Assembly: GCA_003565155.1 (NCBI GenBank)
Contig: PXDB01000043.1
Coordinates: 1 to 64,000 of the forward strand
Source of the DNA: Nitriliruptoraceae bacterium
Lineage (GTDB): Bacteria > Actinomycetota > Nitriliruptoria > Nitriliruptorales > Nitriliruptoraceae
Length of the DNA stretch: 64,000 nt
Reading direction: 5' to 3'
Made by a program: the position numbers and the translations under genes. Under the pieces are notes generated by a model, which saw only the letters and a program-made list of their open reading frames with translations, was not told where the DNA came from and ran no database searches. Below are positions 30,280-38,982 of the stretch, piece by piece. The stretch's first letter is position 1. Each line of letters starts with the position of its first letter.

Positions 30280-31650
30280 ATGTCCGGTCCGACAGGTCCT
30301 GCGGGCTCGCCGCCAGGAGGGTGGTCGCCACCTCCGCCTCCACCCCGGAGCGGAGGCGGCAGCCGCGGTCAGGTCTGGCTGATCGCCGGGCTCGGCTCGG
30401 CGTCGGTCGTCATGCTCACCGTCATCGCGATCCTGCTCCTCGACGGGAACGGCGAAGATGGCGAACCAGTCGCCGTCGCAGGCGTGGAACTCGACGCCGG
30501 GGACGCGGCTGACGATCCCGACGAAGCACCGGTACTCGGCACGCAGGAACGCGGTAAACACCTCGGGGACGCGGCTGACGATCCCGACAAAGCACCGGTA
30601 CTCAGCCCGCAGGAACTCGGTGAACGCTTCGGAGATGCGGTCTGGCGGGTCGATGTGGATGGCTGCGGTCTCACCGGATCAGGGACCGCCTTCGCGATCG
30701 ACGCGAACCTGTTCGTGACCAACGCCCACGTCGTAGAGGTCGACCCGTCACCGCAACTGACGTCCCGTCACGACGAGACCATGGCTGGCGAGGTCATCGG
30801 GATCCGTGACTGGCCGGACCTCGCCCTGATCCGGGTCGATGCACCGGTCGAGACCACCCTCGAGTGGGCGGTCACCGAGGATCTGGTCGAGGGACAGCCG
30901 CTGACCGCGCTGAGCTATCCGACGCCGCTGCTGCGGTTCTCCGTCGCACCGGGCACGTTGCTGTCCTTCAAGGAAGAGGCAGGACAGCGGGTCGCGCTCG
31001 CCTCGGACGAGATCACCGACTTCGGCAGCAGCGGCGGACCGCTGCTCGACGCCCGAGGCCGTGTCGCCGGCGTGATCACGGAGTTCGCCGACGGTGACGG
31101 ACGCCAACTGGTCGGGCTGAGCTACACCCACGCGTTCCTCCAGCAGGCTCTCGAGGACATGGTGGCCAACCCAACGTCGGTGACCGCGGACTGCGCACGT
31201 GTCGGGGCACCGGACCTGCCGGAGGAGTGGGCCGGGCTCGACGACGGGTTGGGCGACGCGGACGAGTACGGCGACGACCCGGACCTCGACCTGTTCTGGG
31301 ATGCCTGCGAGCTCGGCGAGATGGTCTCCTGCGACGACCTCTTCCGCTACAGCCCCCTCGGCACGGAGTACGAGCGGTTCGGCGACACCTGCGGCGATCG
31401 CCAGCCGACCGGCACGGGCGTGTGGTGCGTCGATCTCGAGACGGGCGGTGAGGCGTCCGGTTCCGACGCTGGTGGCTACGGGAGTGACAGCGCCCTCGAC
31501 GCGTTGTGGGATGCGTGCGCCGAGGGTGACTGGGACAGCTGCGACCAGCTCTACCTCGAGAGCCCCCTCGACTCGGCGTACGAGCGGTTCGGCGATACCT
31601 GCGGCGATCGCAACGAGCCGGCGGGATGGTGCACCGACGTCCACGGGTGA
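30280..31650 (+). CDS. Membrane-anchored trypsin-like serine protease with two C-terminal Cys-containing repeats
   Basis: Catalytic His TNAHVV, Asp DLALIRV, Ser DFGSSGGPLLD; N-terminal TM; C-terminal WDACxxGxxxSCDxLxxxSPLxxxYERFGDTCGDR twice. Confidence 0.88.
   Translation: MSGPTGPAGSPPGGWSPPPPPPRSGGGSRGQVWLIAGLGSASVVMLTVIAILLLDGNGEDGEPVAVAGVELDAGDAADDPDEAPVLGTQERGKHLGDAADDPDKAPVLSPQELGERFGDAVWRVDVDGCGLTGSGTAFAIDANLFVTNAHVVEVDPSPQLTSRHDETMAGEVIGIRDWPDLALIRVDAPVETTLEWAVTEDLVEGQPLTALSYPTPLLRFSVAPGTLLSFKEEAGQRVALASDEITDFGSSGGPLLDARGRVAGVITEFADGDGRQLVGLSYTHAFLQQALEDMVANPTSVTADCARVGAPDLPEEWAGLDDGLGDADEYGDDPDLDLFWDACELGEMVSCDDLFRYSPLGTEYERFGDTCGDRQPTGTGVWCVDLETGGEASGSDAGGYGSDSALDALWDACAEGDWDSCDQLYLESPLDSAYERFGDTCGDRNEPAGWCTDVHG
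30499..30630 (+). repeat. 66-bp in-frame tandem duplication in the protease linker
   Basis: GGGGACGCGGCTGACGATCCCGAC(G/A)AAGCACCGGTACTC... repeats at 30499 and 30565 (22 codons). Confidence 0.9.
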
Positions 31651-31825
31651 TCGCGACCCCTGCGAGCGTGGAGGTCGTGACCGTCGCGCTGGCTGAAGGT
31701 CCCGGCGGCTGACCCCTGACCATGTCCCACCGCTGGCGTAGCGATCCGAACCCCGGCGTGGCGAAGCGCTGACACGCCGCTGCAGGGACTAGCGTGCCGG
31801 CCCGACGGACGAGCAGGAGATCAGC

Positions 31826-32329
31826 GTGGCGGAGCTACCCGGCGACGGTGACGGCGCGATGGCGGCGGCGCTGTCGCGCCTCGAGGCCGGCGAGACCCTG
31901 GCCGCCGCCGACCTCGAGGGCCTGTTCGCCCTCGGCGAGGACGGCTTCGGCACCACGACCCTGGGGCTCGTCTGGGACCGGATCTCCCTGGAGGCGACCC
32001 GCGCGTACCTCGACATCGACGAGCGCCACCTCCAGCCCTACGGCATCGTCCACGGCGGGGTGTGGTGCGCGGTCGTGGAGTCGTTGGCATCGGTGTCGGG
32101 GGCGATACGGGTCGCCGGGTCCGGGCGCTTCGTCGTCGGTGTGAGCAACGCCACCGACTTCCTGCGCAGTCACCGGCAGGGCCGGATCGAGGCGGTCGCC
32201 ACCCCGATCCACGTCGGCAGGAGCCAGCAGCTCTGGCAGGTCGTCCTGACCCGTGCCAGTGACGGCGTCCAGGTCGCCCGCGGCCAGGTCCGCCTCGCCA
32301 ACATCGATCCGGGCCAGGTCACCACCTGA
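31826..32329 (+). CDS. PaaI family hotdog thioesterase
   Basis: DERHLQPYGIVHGGVWCAVVESLASVSG...RSQQLWQVVLT. Confidence 0.88.
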   Translation: MAELPGDGDGAMAAALSRLEAGETLAAADLEGLFALGEDGFGTTTLGLVWDRISLEATRAYLDIDERHLQPYGIVHGGVWCAVVESLASVSGAIRVAGSGRFVVGVSNATDFLRSHRQGRIEAVATPIHVGRSQQLWQVVLTRASDGVQVARGQVRLANIDPGQVTT

Positions 32330-32375
32330 GCCCCGCCTGCGGACACCGCGGCCAGCCGCGGCGAGAGGAGCCACG

Positions 32376-33386
32376 ATGCAGCTCGACGAGATGACCTACG
32401 GCCACCCGCTCTCAGAGACCGCGACGGTCGTGGAACGGGCGCGTGACCGCGGGTTCGACGGCTGGTTCGTCTCGGAGACCGTGCACGACCCGTTCCTGGC
32501 CGCGGCGGTCGCCGGGCAGGTCTCGGGCGGGATGCAGGTGGGCACTGCGATCGCCGTGGCCTTCCCCCGCAGCCCCATGCACGTCGCCTACGCCGCCCAC
32601 GATCTGCAGGCGCTGACCGGCGGACGGTTCGTGCTCGGGCTCGGGTCGCAGATCAAGCCCCACATCGAGAAGCGCTTCTCCACGGAGTGGTCGCGGCCCG
32701 CGGCACGGATGCGGGAGTACGTGCTGGCGTTGCGGGCCATCTGGCAGGCGTGGCGGACGGGGGAGCGCCTCAACGTCCGCGGGGAGTTCTACCGTCACAC
32801 CCTCATGACGCCCTTCTTCACGCCCGAGGACCACGGGCATGGCGACGCGGACGTCTGGCTGGCCGCCGTCGGCCCGCTGATGACCCGGGTCACCGGCGAG
32901 GTGGCGGACGGGCTGCTCGCCCACGGCTTCACCACGGCCCGCTACCTCGCCGAGGTCACCCTGCCCAACCTGCTCGAGGGCGCGGAGGCGGCCGGCCGCT
33001 CCCGGGACGACCTCGAGGTGGTCCTGCCGGCGTTCGTGGTCAGCGGACGTGACGACGCGTCGCGGGCCGCCAGCGAGGCGATGGTCCGCGGCCAGCTGGC
33101 GTTCTACGGCTCCACGCCGGCGTACAAGCCGGTCCTGGACCTGCACGGCTGGGGTGAGCTGCACACCCGCCTGCACAACGCCTCCCTGGAGAACCGGTGG
33201 GAGGAGATGCCCTCGATGATCCCCACCGAGGTCCTGGAGACCTTCGCGGTGGTGGCCGAACCCGACGAGGTCGGCGAGGCGGTCGCCGAGCGCTACGCAG
33301 GGCTCGTCGATCGGGTCAGCGTGTCCAGCGCACAACTCGACGATCACGCGCTCGCCCGCACCCGCGATGCGCTCGGCGCGGGCTGA
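32376..33386 (+). CDS. LLM-class F420-dependent oxidoreductase
   Basis: ARDRGFDGWFVSETVHDPFL, IAVAFPRSPMHVAYAAHDLQALTGGRFVLGLGSQIKPHIEKRFS. Confidence 0.9.
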   Translation: MQLDEMTYGHPLSETATVVERARDRGFDGWFVSETVHDPFLAAAVAGQVSGGMQVGTAIAVAFPRSPMHVAYAAHDLQALTGGRFVLGLGSQIKPHIEKRFSTEWSRPAARMREYVLALRAIWQAWRTGERLNVRGEFYRHTLMTPFFTPEDHGHGDADVWLAAVGPLMTRVTGEVADGLLAHGFTTARYLAEVTLPNLLEGAEAAGRSRDDLEVVLPAFVVSGRDDASRAASEAMVRGQLAFYGSTPAYKPVLDLHGWGELHTRLHNASLENRWEEMPSMIPTEVLETFAVVAEPDEVGEAVAERYAGLVDRVSVSSAQLDDHALARTRDALGAG

Positions 33387-34320
33387 GCCGGCTGGCCGGG
33401 TGGCACGCCGGCCGGCGGTGCTCGCCGCCCTGGCGGCGGCGGTGCTGTGGGGCACGATCGGCACCGCGCAGGAACTCGGCGCGCCGACCGCGGCGCCCGC
33501 CACGGTCGCCGGGGTCCGCAGCCTCGGCGGTGGTGTGCTGCTCGTGCTGCTGCTGGTGGCCGCCGGTCGGGGGCCACGGGTGCGCTCGGCGGTGGTCGGC
33601 GCACCGCTCGCGCTGCTGGGTGCGGCGGCCGCGATCACGGTGTTCCAGTTGGGCTACCTCACGGCGGTGCGCTCGGTCGGTGTGGCCCTCGGGACGCTGG
33701 TGGCGATCGGGACCGCGCCCGTGGCCGCCGGGCTGTACGCGGCGCTGGCGGGCCGGCCCCCGGGCCGGCGGTGGGTGGTGGCGACCTGCGCGACCGTCGT
33801 GGGCGCGGGTGCGCTGCTCCTCGGCGGTGGTGCCGGCGGGGCCGGTCAGGATCCCGGTGCTGTCGGGATCGTTGCGGGCCTGGTGGCCGGCGCCGCCTAC
33901 GGCACGTTCACCACCGTCAGCGGCCGCATCCTGGCGGCGGGCGCCGACGGTGCCAGCACGGTCGCGGTGACCTTCGTCGTGGCTGGGCTGCTGCTCGCCC
34001 CGGTGCTGCTCACCGGCGACCTCGCCTGGGTGGTCACCGTCGCCGGTGGCGTGACCGCCGTCTGGCTGGTGGTCGCCACCACCGCGCTCGGCTACGTCCT
34101 CTTCGCGCGCGGGTTGTCGGGACTGGACGCGCCGACGGTGACCACGTTGACCCTCGCCGAGCCCCTGGCCGCCACGGTGCTCGCGGTGGCGGTGGTCGGC
34201 GAGCGGCTCGATCCGCTGTCGTGGGTGGGTGCCGGGGCGCTGGTGTTCGGGCTCGTGCTGGTGGGTGCCCCGCGTGGCCGTGGCGGCGTCGTCCGGCACC
34301 GCCCGCTGCCGCGCCGTTAG
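33367..34320 (+). CDS. EamA (DMT) family transporter
   Basis: Ten hydrophobic segments in two halves; AALAAAVLWGTIGTAQ start; TLAEPLAATVLAVAVVGERLDPLSWVGAGALVFGLVLV end. Confidence 0.87.
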   Translation: MRSARAEPAGRVARRPAVLAALAAAVLWGTIGTAQELGAPTAAPATVAGVRSLGGGVLLVLLLVAAGRGPRVRSAVVGAPLALLGAAAAITVFQLGYLTAVRSVGVALGTLVAIGTAPVAAGLYAALAGRPPGRRWVVATCATVVGAGALLLGGGAGGAGQDPGAVGIVAGLVAGAAYGTFTTVSGRILAAGADGASTVAVTFVVAGLLLAPVLLTGDLAWVVTVAGGVTAVWLVVATTALGYVLFARGLSGLDAPTVTTLTLAEPLAATVLAVAVVGERLDPLSWVGAGALVFGLVLVGAPRGRGGVVRHRPLPRR

Positions 34321-34352
34321 GCTGCCGGCCACCGTGTCGAGGGAGCAGCAGC

Positions 34353-35306
34353 GTGCCGAGCGTCGGACTCGATCTGGGTGGGACCAACATCTACGCCGTC
34401 GTGCTCGACGGCGAGGAGGTCGTCGGCAGCACCAAGCGCTCGACCCCCGCCGATGGTGACGTCGATGCGCTGGTGGCCGAGCTCCGCAAGGCGGCGAAGA
34501 AGGCCGCCGAGGACGCCGACCTCTCCCTGGGTGACCTCGAGGCGATCGGTGTCGGCGCGCCCGGCATCGTCGCTGACGGCACGATCGACGGTGGGCCGAA
34601 CGTGCGGGGGGTCCGGGAGCGTTTCCCCCTGGCCACGGTGCTGGGCGAGGCCGCCGGCGTCCCGGTCTCGGTGGTCAACGACGTCACCGCCGCGGCGATC
34701 GGGGAGCACCGCCTCGGCGCCGCACAGGGCGCCGCCAACTCCCTGACGGTGTTCGTCGGTACCGGCGTCGGGGGCGGGCTGGTCCTGGACGGACAGCCCT
34801 ACGAGGGCGGCCACGGCGGGGCCGGCGAGTTCGGCCACATGATCGTGCGGCAGGGCGGCGCGATGTGCGGCTGTGGGCGCCGTGGCTGCGTGGAGGCCTA
34901 CGCCGGGCGTCGCGGCCTGGAGATGGCGGCCGAACGCGCCAACGCCGGGGGACGCAGCACCCGGCTGTTCGAGATCGCCGAGGACAAGGGTAAGGACCGG
35001 GTCACCTCCGGGGTGGTCCGCGCGGCGCTGGCGGAGGACGACGAGCTGGTCACCGCGCTGCTCGGCGAGGCGGCCGAGGCGTTGGCCGCCGGCATCGCCA
35101 CCGCGGTCAACCTGCTCGACCTCGACGTGGTGGTGCTCGGCGGTGGGTTGGCGGACAAGCTGGGGGAGCCCTTCCGCGCCGACATCGAGCGCGTCATGGC
35201 ACCCCTGCTGTTCCTCCAGCCCCCTGAGGTGCGCCTGGTCCGCGCGGCGCTGGGTGATGCCGGCGGGGCCATCGGCGCCGCCGTCGTCGGACGCGAGCGC
35301 GCCTGA
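34353..35306 (+). CDS. ROK family glucokinase-like sugar kinase
   Basis: VGLDLGGTNIYAVVLDG, VGTGVGGGLVLDGQPYEGGHGGAGEFGHM, zinc motif CGCGRRGCVEAYAG. Confidence 0.93.
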   Translation: MPSVGLDLGGTNIYAVVLDGEEVVGSTKRSTPADGDVDALVAELRKAAKKAAEDADLSLGDLEAIGVGAPGIVADGTIDGGPNVRGVRERFPLATVLGEAAGVPVSVVNDVTAAAIGEHRLGAAQGAANSLTVFVGTGVGGGLVLDGQPYEGGHGGAGEFGHMIVRQGGAMCGCGRRGCVEAYAGRRGLEMAAERANAGGRSTRLFEIAEDKGKDRVTSGVVRAALAEDDELVTALLGEAAEALAAGIATAVNLLDLDVVVLGGGLADKLGEPFRADIERVMAPLLFLQPPEVRLVRAALGDAGGAIGAAVVGRERA

Positions 35307-35443
35307 CGCGGTGCGAAGCCGTCCTGCGGCGGCGTCCCTGCCGCCGCACCCGCCAGCTTGGTCGGTCCTGTGCCGGCCTGGCAGTCTTGTCGCAGCCGTC
35401 GGGCGGGCCCGCCGACCTGCCGGCCCCGGGAGGACGCACCGTC

Positions 35444-37105
35444 ATGACCGAGCTCACCCACGCCGCTGACCTCAACGCCGCCGTGGAGGGCTGCCTGCAG
35501 GTGGTCACCCGCCACCTCGCCGACGCCTGCACCGTGGACGGTCGGATCGACGGCGGCCGCCTCGACGACCAGCAGGCGGCCGCCTACGACCTCGCGTCGG
35601 TCTCCTCCGGCCTGGCCGCCGCCAAGGCCCTGGCGGAGCTGGCCACACCCGGTGACCTGCAGGCCCGCCTCGCCCTGGTGGCGGCCGCCGATGTGGCGGC
35701 GGACCTGCTCAGCCGCACGGCCGGCCGGGAGGCCGCCTTCGGGCTGCCGCGTGATCCGCTCGCCGAGGTGGCCGACGCGCTGGCGGCGGGCCGCGAGGCC
35801 GGGCTGCTCGGCGCCGTGGGTGACGAGGTGCTGGCCACCGGCGAGGCCGGCTCCCGCCACCTCGACGAGGACCTCGAGATGGTCCGCCAGACCTTCCGTC
35901 GCTACGCCGAGGACAAGGTCGCCCCGGTCGCGGAGCACGTCCACCGCGCCGACGAGGACATCCCCGAGCCGATCATCTCCGGTCTGGCCGAGCTCGGCTG
36001 CTTCGCCCTGTCGATCCCCGAGGAGCATGGCGGGTTCGCCACCGGCGGTGAGGACGAGCTGCTCAACATGGTGCTGGTCACCGAGGAGCTCTCCCGCGGC
36101 TCCCTCGGCGTGGCGGGGTCCCTGATCACCCGACCGGAGATCATCGGCACCGCGATCCTCAAGGGCGGCACCGACGCCCAGAAGGCCCGGTGGCTGCCCG
36201 CGATCGCCGCGGGTGAGAAGATGTGCGCCGTGGCCGTGACCGAGCCGGACTACGGCTCCGACGTGGCGGGGGTCAAGACCACGGCCCGTCGGGACGGGGA
36301 CGGGTGGGTCCTCGACGGGGTCAAGACCTGGTGCACCTTCGCCGGCCGCGCGGAGTACCTGCTGGTGCTGGCCCGCACCGACCCCGACCGTTCGCTGGGG
36401 CACAAGGGCCTGAGCCTGTTCGTGGTGGAGAAGCCCGCCGCCAGCGGCCACGAGTTCGCCTTCGCGCAGGGGCCCGACGGTGCGGTCGGCGGCACCGGGG
36501 GCGGCCGCATGGAGGCCCGCGCGATCCCCACGATCGGCTACCGCGGCATGCACTCCTTCGAGGTGTCCCTCGACGGCTGGCGGGTCCCCGCTGACGCCCT
36601 GATCGGCGAACAGGACGGGCTCGGCCGGGGCTTCTACCTTCAGATGCAGGCCTTCGCCAACGCCCGACTGCAGACCGCCGCCCGTGCCCAGGGGGTGATG
36701 CAGGCTGCCCTGGAGCGGGCCGCGACCTACAGCCGCGAGCGCAAGGTGTTCGACCAGCCGATCGCCGGTTTCGAGCTGACCCGGGTGCGCATGGCCCGGA
36801 TGGCGGCGACCCTGGCGGCCTGCCGGGCGCTGTCGGTGCAGGTCGCGCGCGACATCGCCCGCGGCTCCAGCGAGGCGGCCCTGACCGCCAGCCAGGTCAA
36901 GCAGTACGCCTGCCGCAGCGCCGAGTGGGTCACCCGCGAGGCGCAGCAGCTGCACGGTGGCTACGGCTACGCCGAGGAGTACGAGGTGAGCCGTCTGTTC
37001 GTCGACGCCCGCGTGCTGTCGATCTTCGAGGGCACCGACGAGGTGCTGGCCCTGAAGGTGATCGCCCGGGGCCTGCTGGCGCGGGAGCTCGTCCCCGCGG
37101 GCTGA
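35444..37105 (+). CDS. Acyl-CoA dehydrogenase, (2S)-methylsuccinyl-CoA dehydrogenase-like
   Basis: N-terminal ~150 aa helical extension, then TEPDYGSDVAGVKTTA, GVKTWCTFAGRAEYL, GYRGMHSFEVSLDGWRVP, SIFEGTDEVLALKVIARGL. Confidence 0.75.
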   Translation: MTELTHAADLNAAVEGCLQVVTRHLADACTVDGRIDGGRLDDQQAAAYDLASVSSGLAAAKALAELATPGDLQARLALVAAADVAADLLSRTAGREAAFGLPRDPLAEVADALAAGREAGLLGAVGDEVLATGEAGSRHLDEDLEMVRQTFRRYAEDKVAPVAEHVHRADEDIPEPIISGLAELGCFALSIPEEHGGFATGGEDELLNMVLVTEELSRGSLGVAGSLITRPEIIGTAILKGGTDAQKARWLPAIAAGEKMCAVAVTEPDYGSDVAGVKTTARRDGDGWVLDGVKTWCTFAGRAEYLLVLARTDPDRSLGHKGLSLFVVEKPAASGHEFAFAQGPDGAVGGTGGGRMEARAIPTIGYRGMHSFEVSLDGWRVPADALIGEQDGLGRGFYLQMQAFANARLQTAARAQGVMQAALERAATYSRERKVFDQPIAGFELTRVRMARMAATLAACRALSVQVARDIARGSSEAALTASQVKQYACRSAEWVTREAQQLHGGYGYAEEYEVSRLFVDARVLSIFEGTDEVLALKVIARGLLARELVPAG

Positions 37106-37108
37106 GGC

Positions 37109-37906
37109 TCACCGGCCGGGGAAGTCGGGCGAGCGCCGTTCGCGGGCTGCCGCGAGCCCCTCGGCGAGGTCCGCCGAGCCGTAGCTGGCTGCCTGGGCCG
37201 CCGCCTCGACCTCGAGGCTGGCGGCCCGGTCCAGCTGCGGGCTGAGCCGCAGGCTGCGCTTGAGTTGGCGGACCACCACCGGTGAGGCCGCCGCGATCTC
37301 GCGCGCGAGCGCCACGGCCCGGGGCAGCACCTCGGTCGCCTCCACGGCCTCCAGCGCCAGACCCTGCGCCACGGCGACGCCGGCGTCGTGGAGGGCGCCG
37401 GTGTACAGCCACGCTGCGGCGCGCTCCGCACCGAGCAGGCGCGGCAGGTACCACGTCGCGCCCATCCCGGGGTGCAGCCCCAGCCGGGAGAAGTTGAGGC
37501 CGACCTTGGCGTCCGCGGCGACGATCCGCAGGTCCGCCGCCAGTGCGACGCACAGACCCGCACCGACCGCGTGCCCGTTGACCGCGGCGATCACCGGGAC
37601 GGGGAGGTCACCGACCCGCAGGAACCGCGCGTAGAAGCTGCGCATCGTGGTGGTGGCGTCGAACCCCTCCTCGCGCGTGCGTCGTGCGAGGTCCTCGAGC
37701 ATGTCGAGGTCGCCGCCGGCGGAGAACGCCGGTGGGGTCCCCGTCACCACCACGGCGCGGAGCTGCGGGTCGGCGGCCAGCTCGTCGCAGCGGTCGCTGA
37801 GCTCGGCGCCCATCGCCGCGGTCATGGCGTTGCGTCGATCCGGGTCGTCGATGGTCAGGGTCGCGATGCCGTCCTGGCCACGCTCGAGCAGCACACCCAT
37901 CCGCAA
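37109..37906 (-). CDS. Enoyl-CoA hydratase/isomerase family protein
   Basis: DDPDRRNAMTAAM, PPAFSAGGDLDML, AVNGHAVGAGLCVALAADLRIVAADAKVGLNFSRLGLHPGMG. Confidence 0.93.
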   Translation of the reverse strand: MRMGVLLERGQDGIATLTIDDPDRRNAMTAAMGAELSDRCDELAADPQLRAVVVTGTPPAFSAGGDLDMLEDLARRTREEGFDATTTMRSFYARFLRVGDLPVPVIAAVNGHAVGAGLCVALAADLRIVAADAKVGLNFSRLGLHPGMGATWYLPRLLGAERAAAWLYTGALHDAGVAVAQGLALEAVEATEVLPRAVALAREIAAASPVVVRQLKRSLRLSPQLDRAASLEVEAAAQAASYGSADLAEGLAAARERRSPDFPGR

Positions 37907-37933
37907 CCTCCCCTCACCGCGGTCGCGACCACC

Positions 37934-38700
37934 CTACTCGCGTGGGCTCGTGGACCCGGCGTCGACCCTTGCTGCTCGTCGCTCCCGCTTCCGTGCGTAC
38001 ATGGCCGCATCCGCCGCACGCACCAGCTCCTCCACGGGTCGGGGTTCCTCCGTGCTGACCACACCGATGCTCGCACCGACCTGCAGCTCCAGGTCATCGT
38101 CCACGGTGATGGGCTGTTCGAGGCGGTCCCTGAGCCGGGTCGCGACCCGCTCGGCCTCGCGGGCGTTGGTCCGGGGCAGCGCCACGAGGAACTCGTCCCC
38201 GCCGAAGCGCACGGCCAGGTCATCCTCGCGGAGCTGGCCGTCGAGCCGGGCGGCGACCTCGCGAAGGAGTTGATCGCCGGCGCCCTGCCCTGCGGTGTGC
38301 CGCAGCAGGTCACGGCACACGGGCGCTCCGAGCAGCGGGTCACCGGCGGGACCGTGCCGCCACGCCGGGTTGGCGTGCACGATGACCCCGTCGCGGTCGC
38401 CTCCACCTCCGTGGTGACGTCCTCCAGGGCCACGACGCACCCCAGGACGGTGTCCTGACCGGGCCTGGGCGCCCCGACGTGGGCGCGCAGGTGACGGTCG
38501 CCGACCCGGAGCATGCGGACCGGCTGCTGGTCCGCGTCGGCGTCGCCCGCGTTCAGCGCCGTGACCGCCTCCGCCAGCCACGTGCGATCGGTCTCCGGCA
38601 GCAGCCGCCGCCGCCAGGGTCCGGTCGAGGTCCTCGCGGCGGCGCCGCGGGAACGGGTCGTTCGCGTCGTGCACCGTCACCTCGGATCCCGTGGTCGTGC
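37934..38700 (-). pseudogene. Frame-disrupted PAS-GGDEF (diguanylate cyclase-like) gene
   Basis: PAS-like segment (LLPETDRTWLAEAVTAL...VLGCVVALEDVTTEVEA) and GGDEF segment (GDQLLREVAARLDGQLREDDLAVRFGGDEFLVALP) are in different minus-strand frames. The GGDEF N-terminal region is mostly missing. Confidence 0.55.
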
Positions 38701-38982
38701 GCAGCGGCTCCGCCGGGCCAGCCCGTGGTTCTCGCAGCCGCAGCCCTCGTCGGCCGGGACCGGGCTCGCTGCACCGGGACGGCACCGGTCGGATGGACAG
38801 TGTCGTCGGCAGGCAGGTACCGTGCCCGGCCGAGCAACGGCGCTCGCGATCCCTCTGATCCGCGGGCGCCGTTCGTGCGTCCGGCCGCGATCGACCCGGG
38901 CATGGCCACCACGTGACGGTGACCGTGCTCCCCGTCAGGCCCATCGCTCCATCCGGTGGGCCCCGAGCCGTCGGAGACACCG

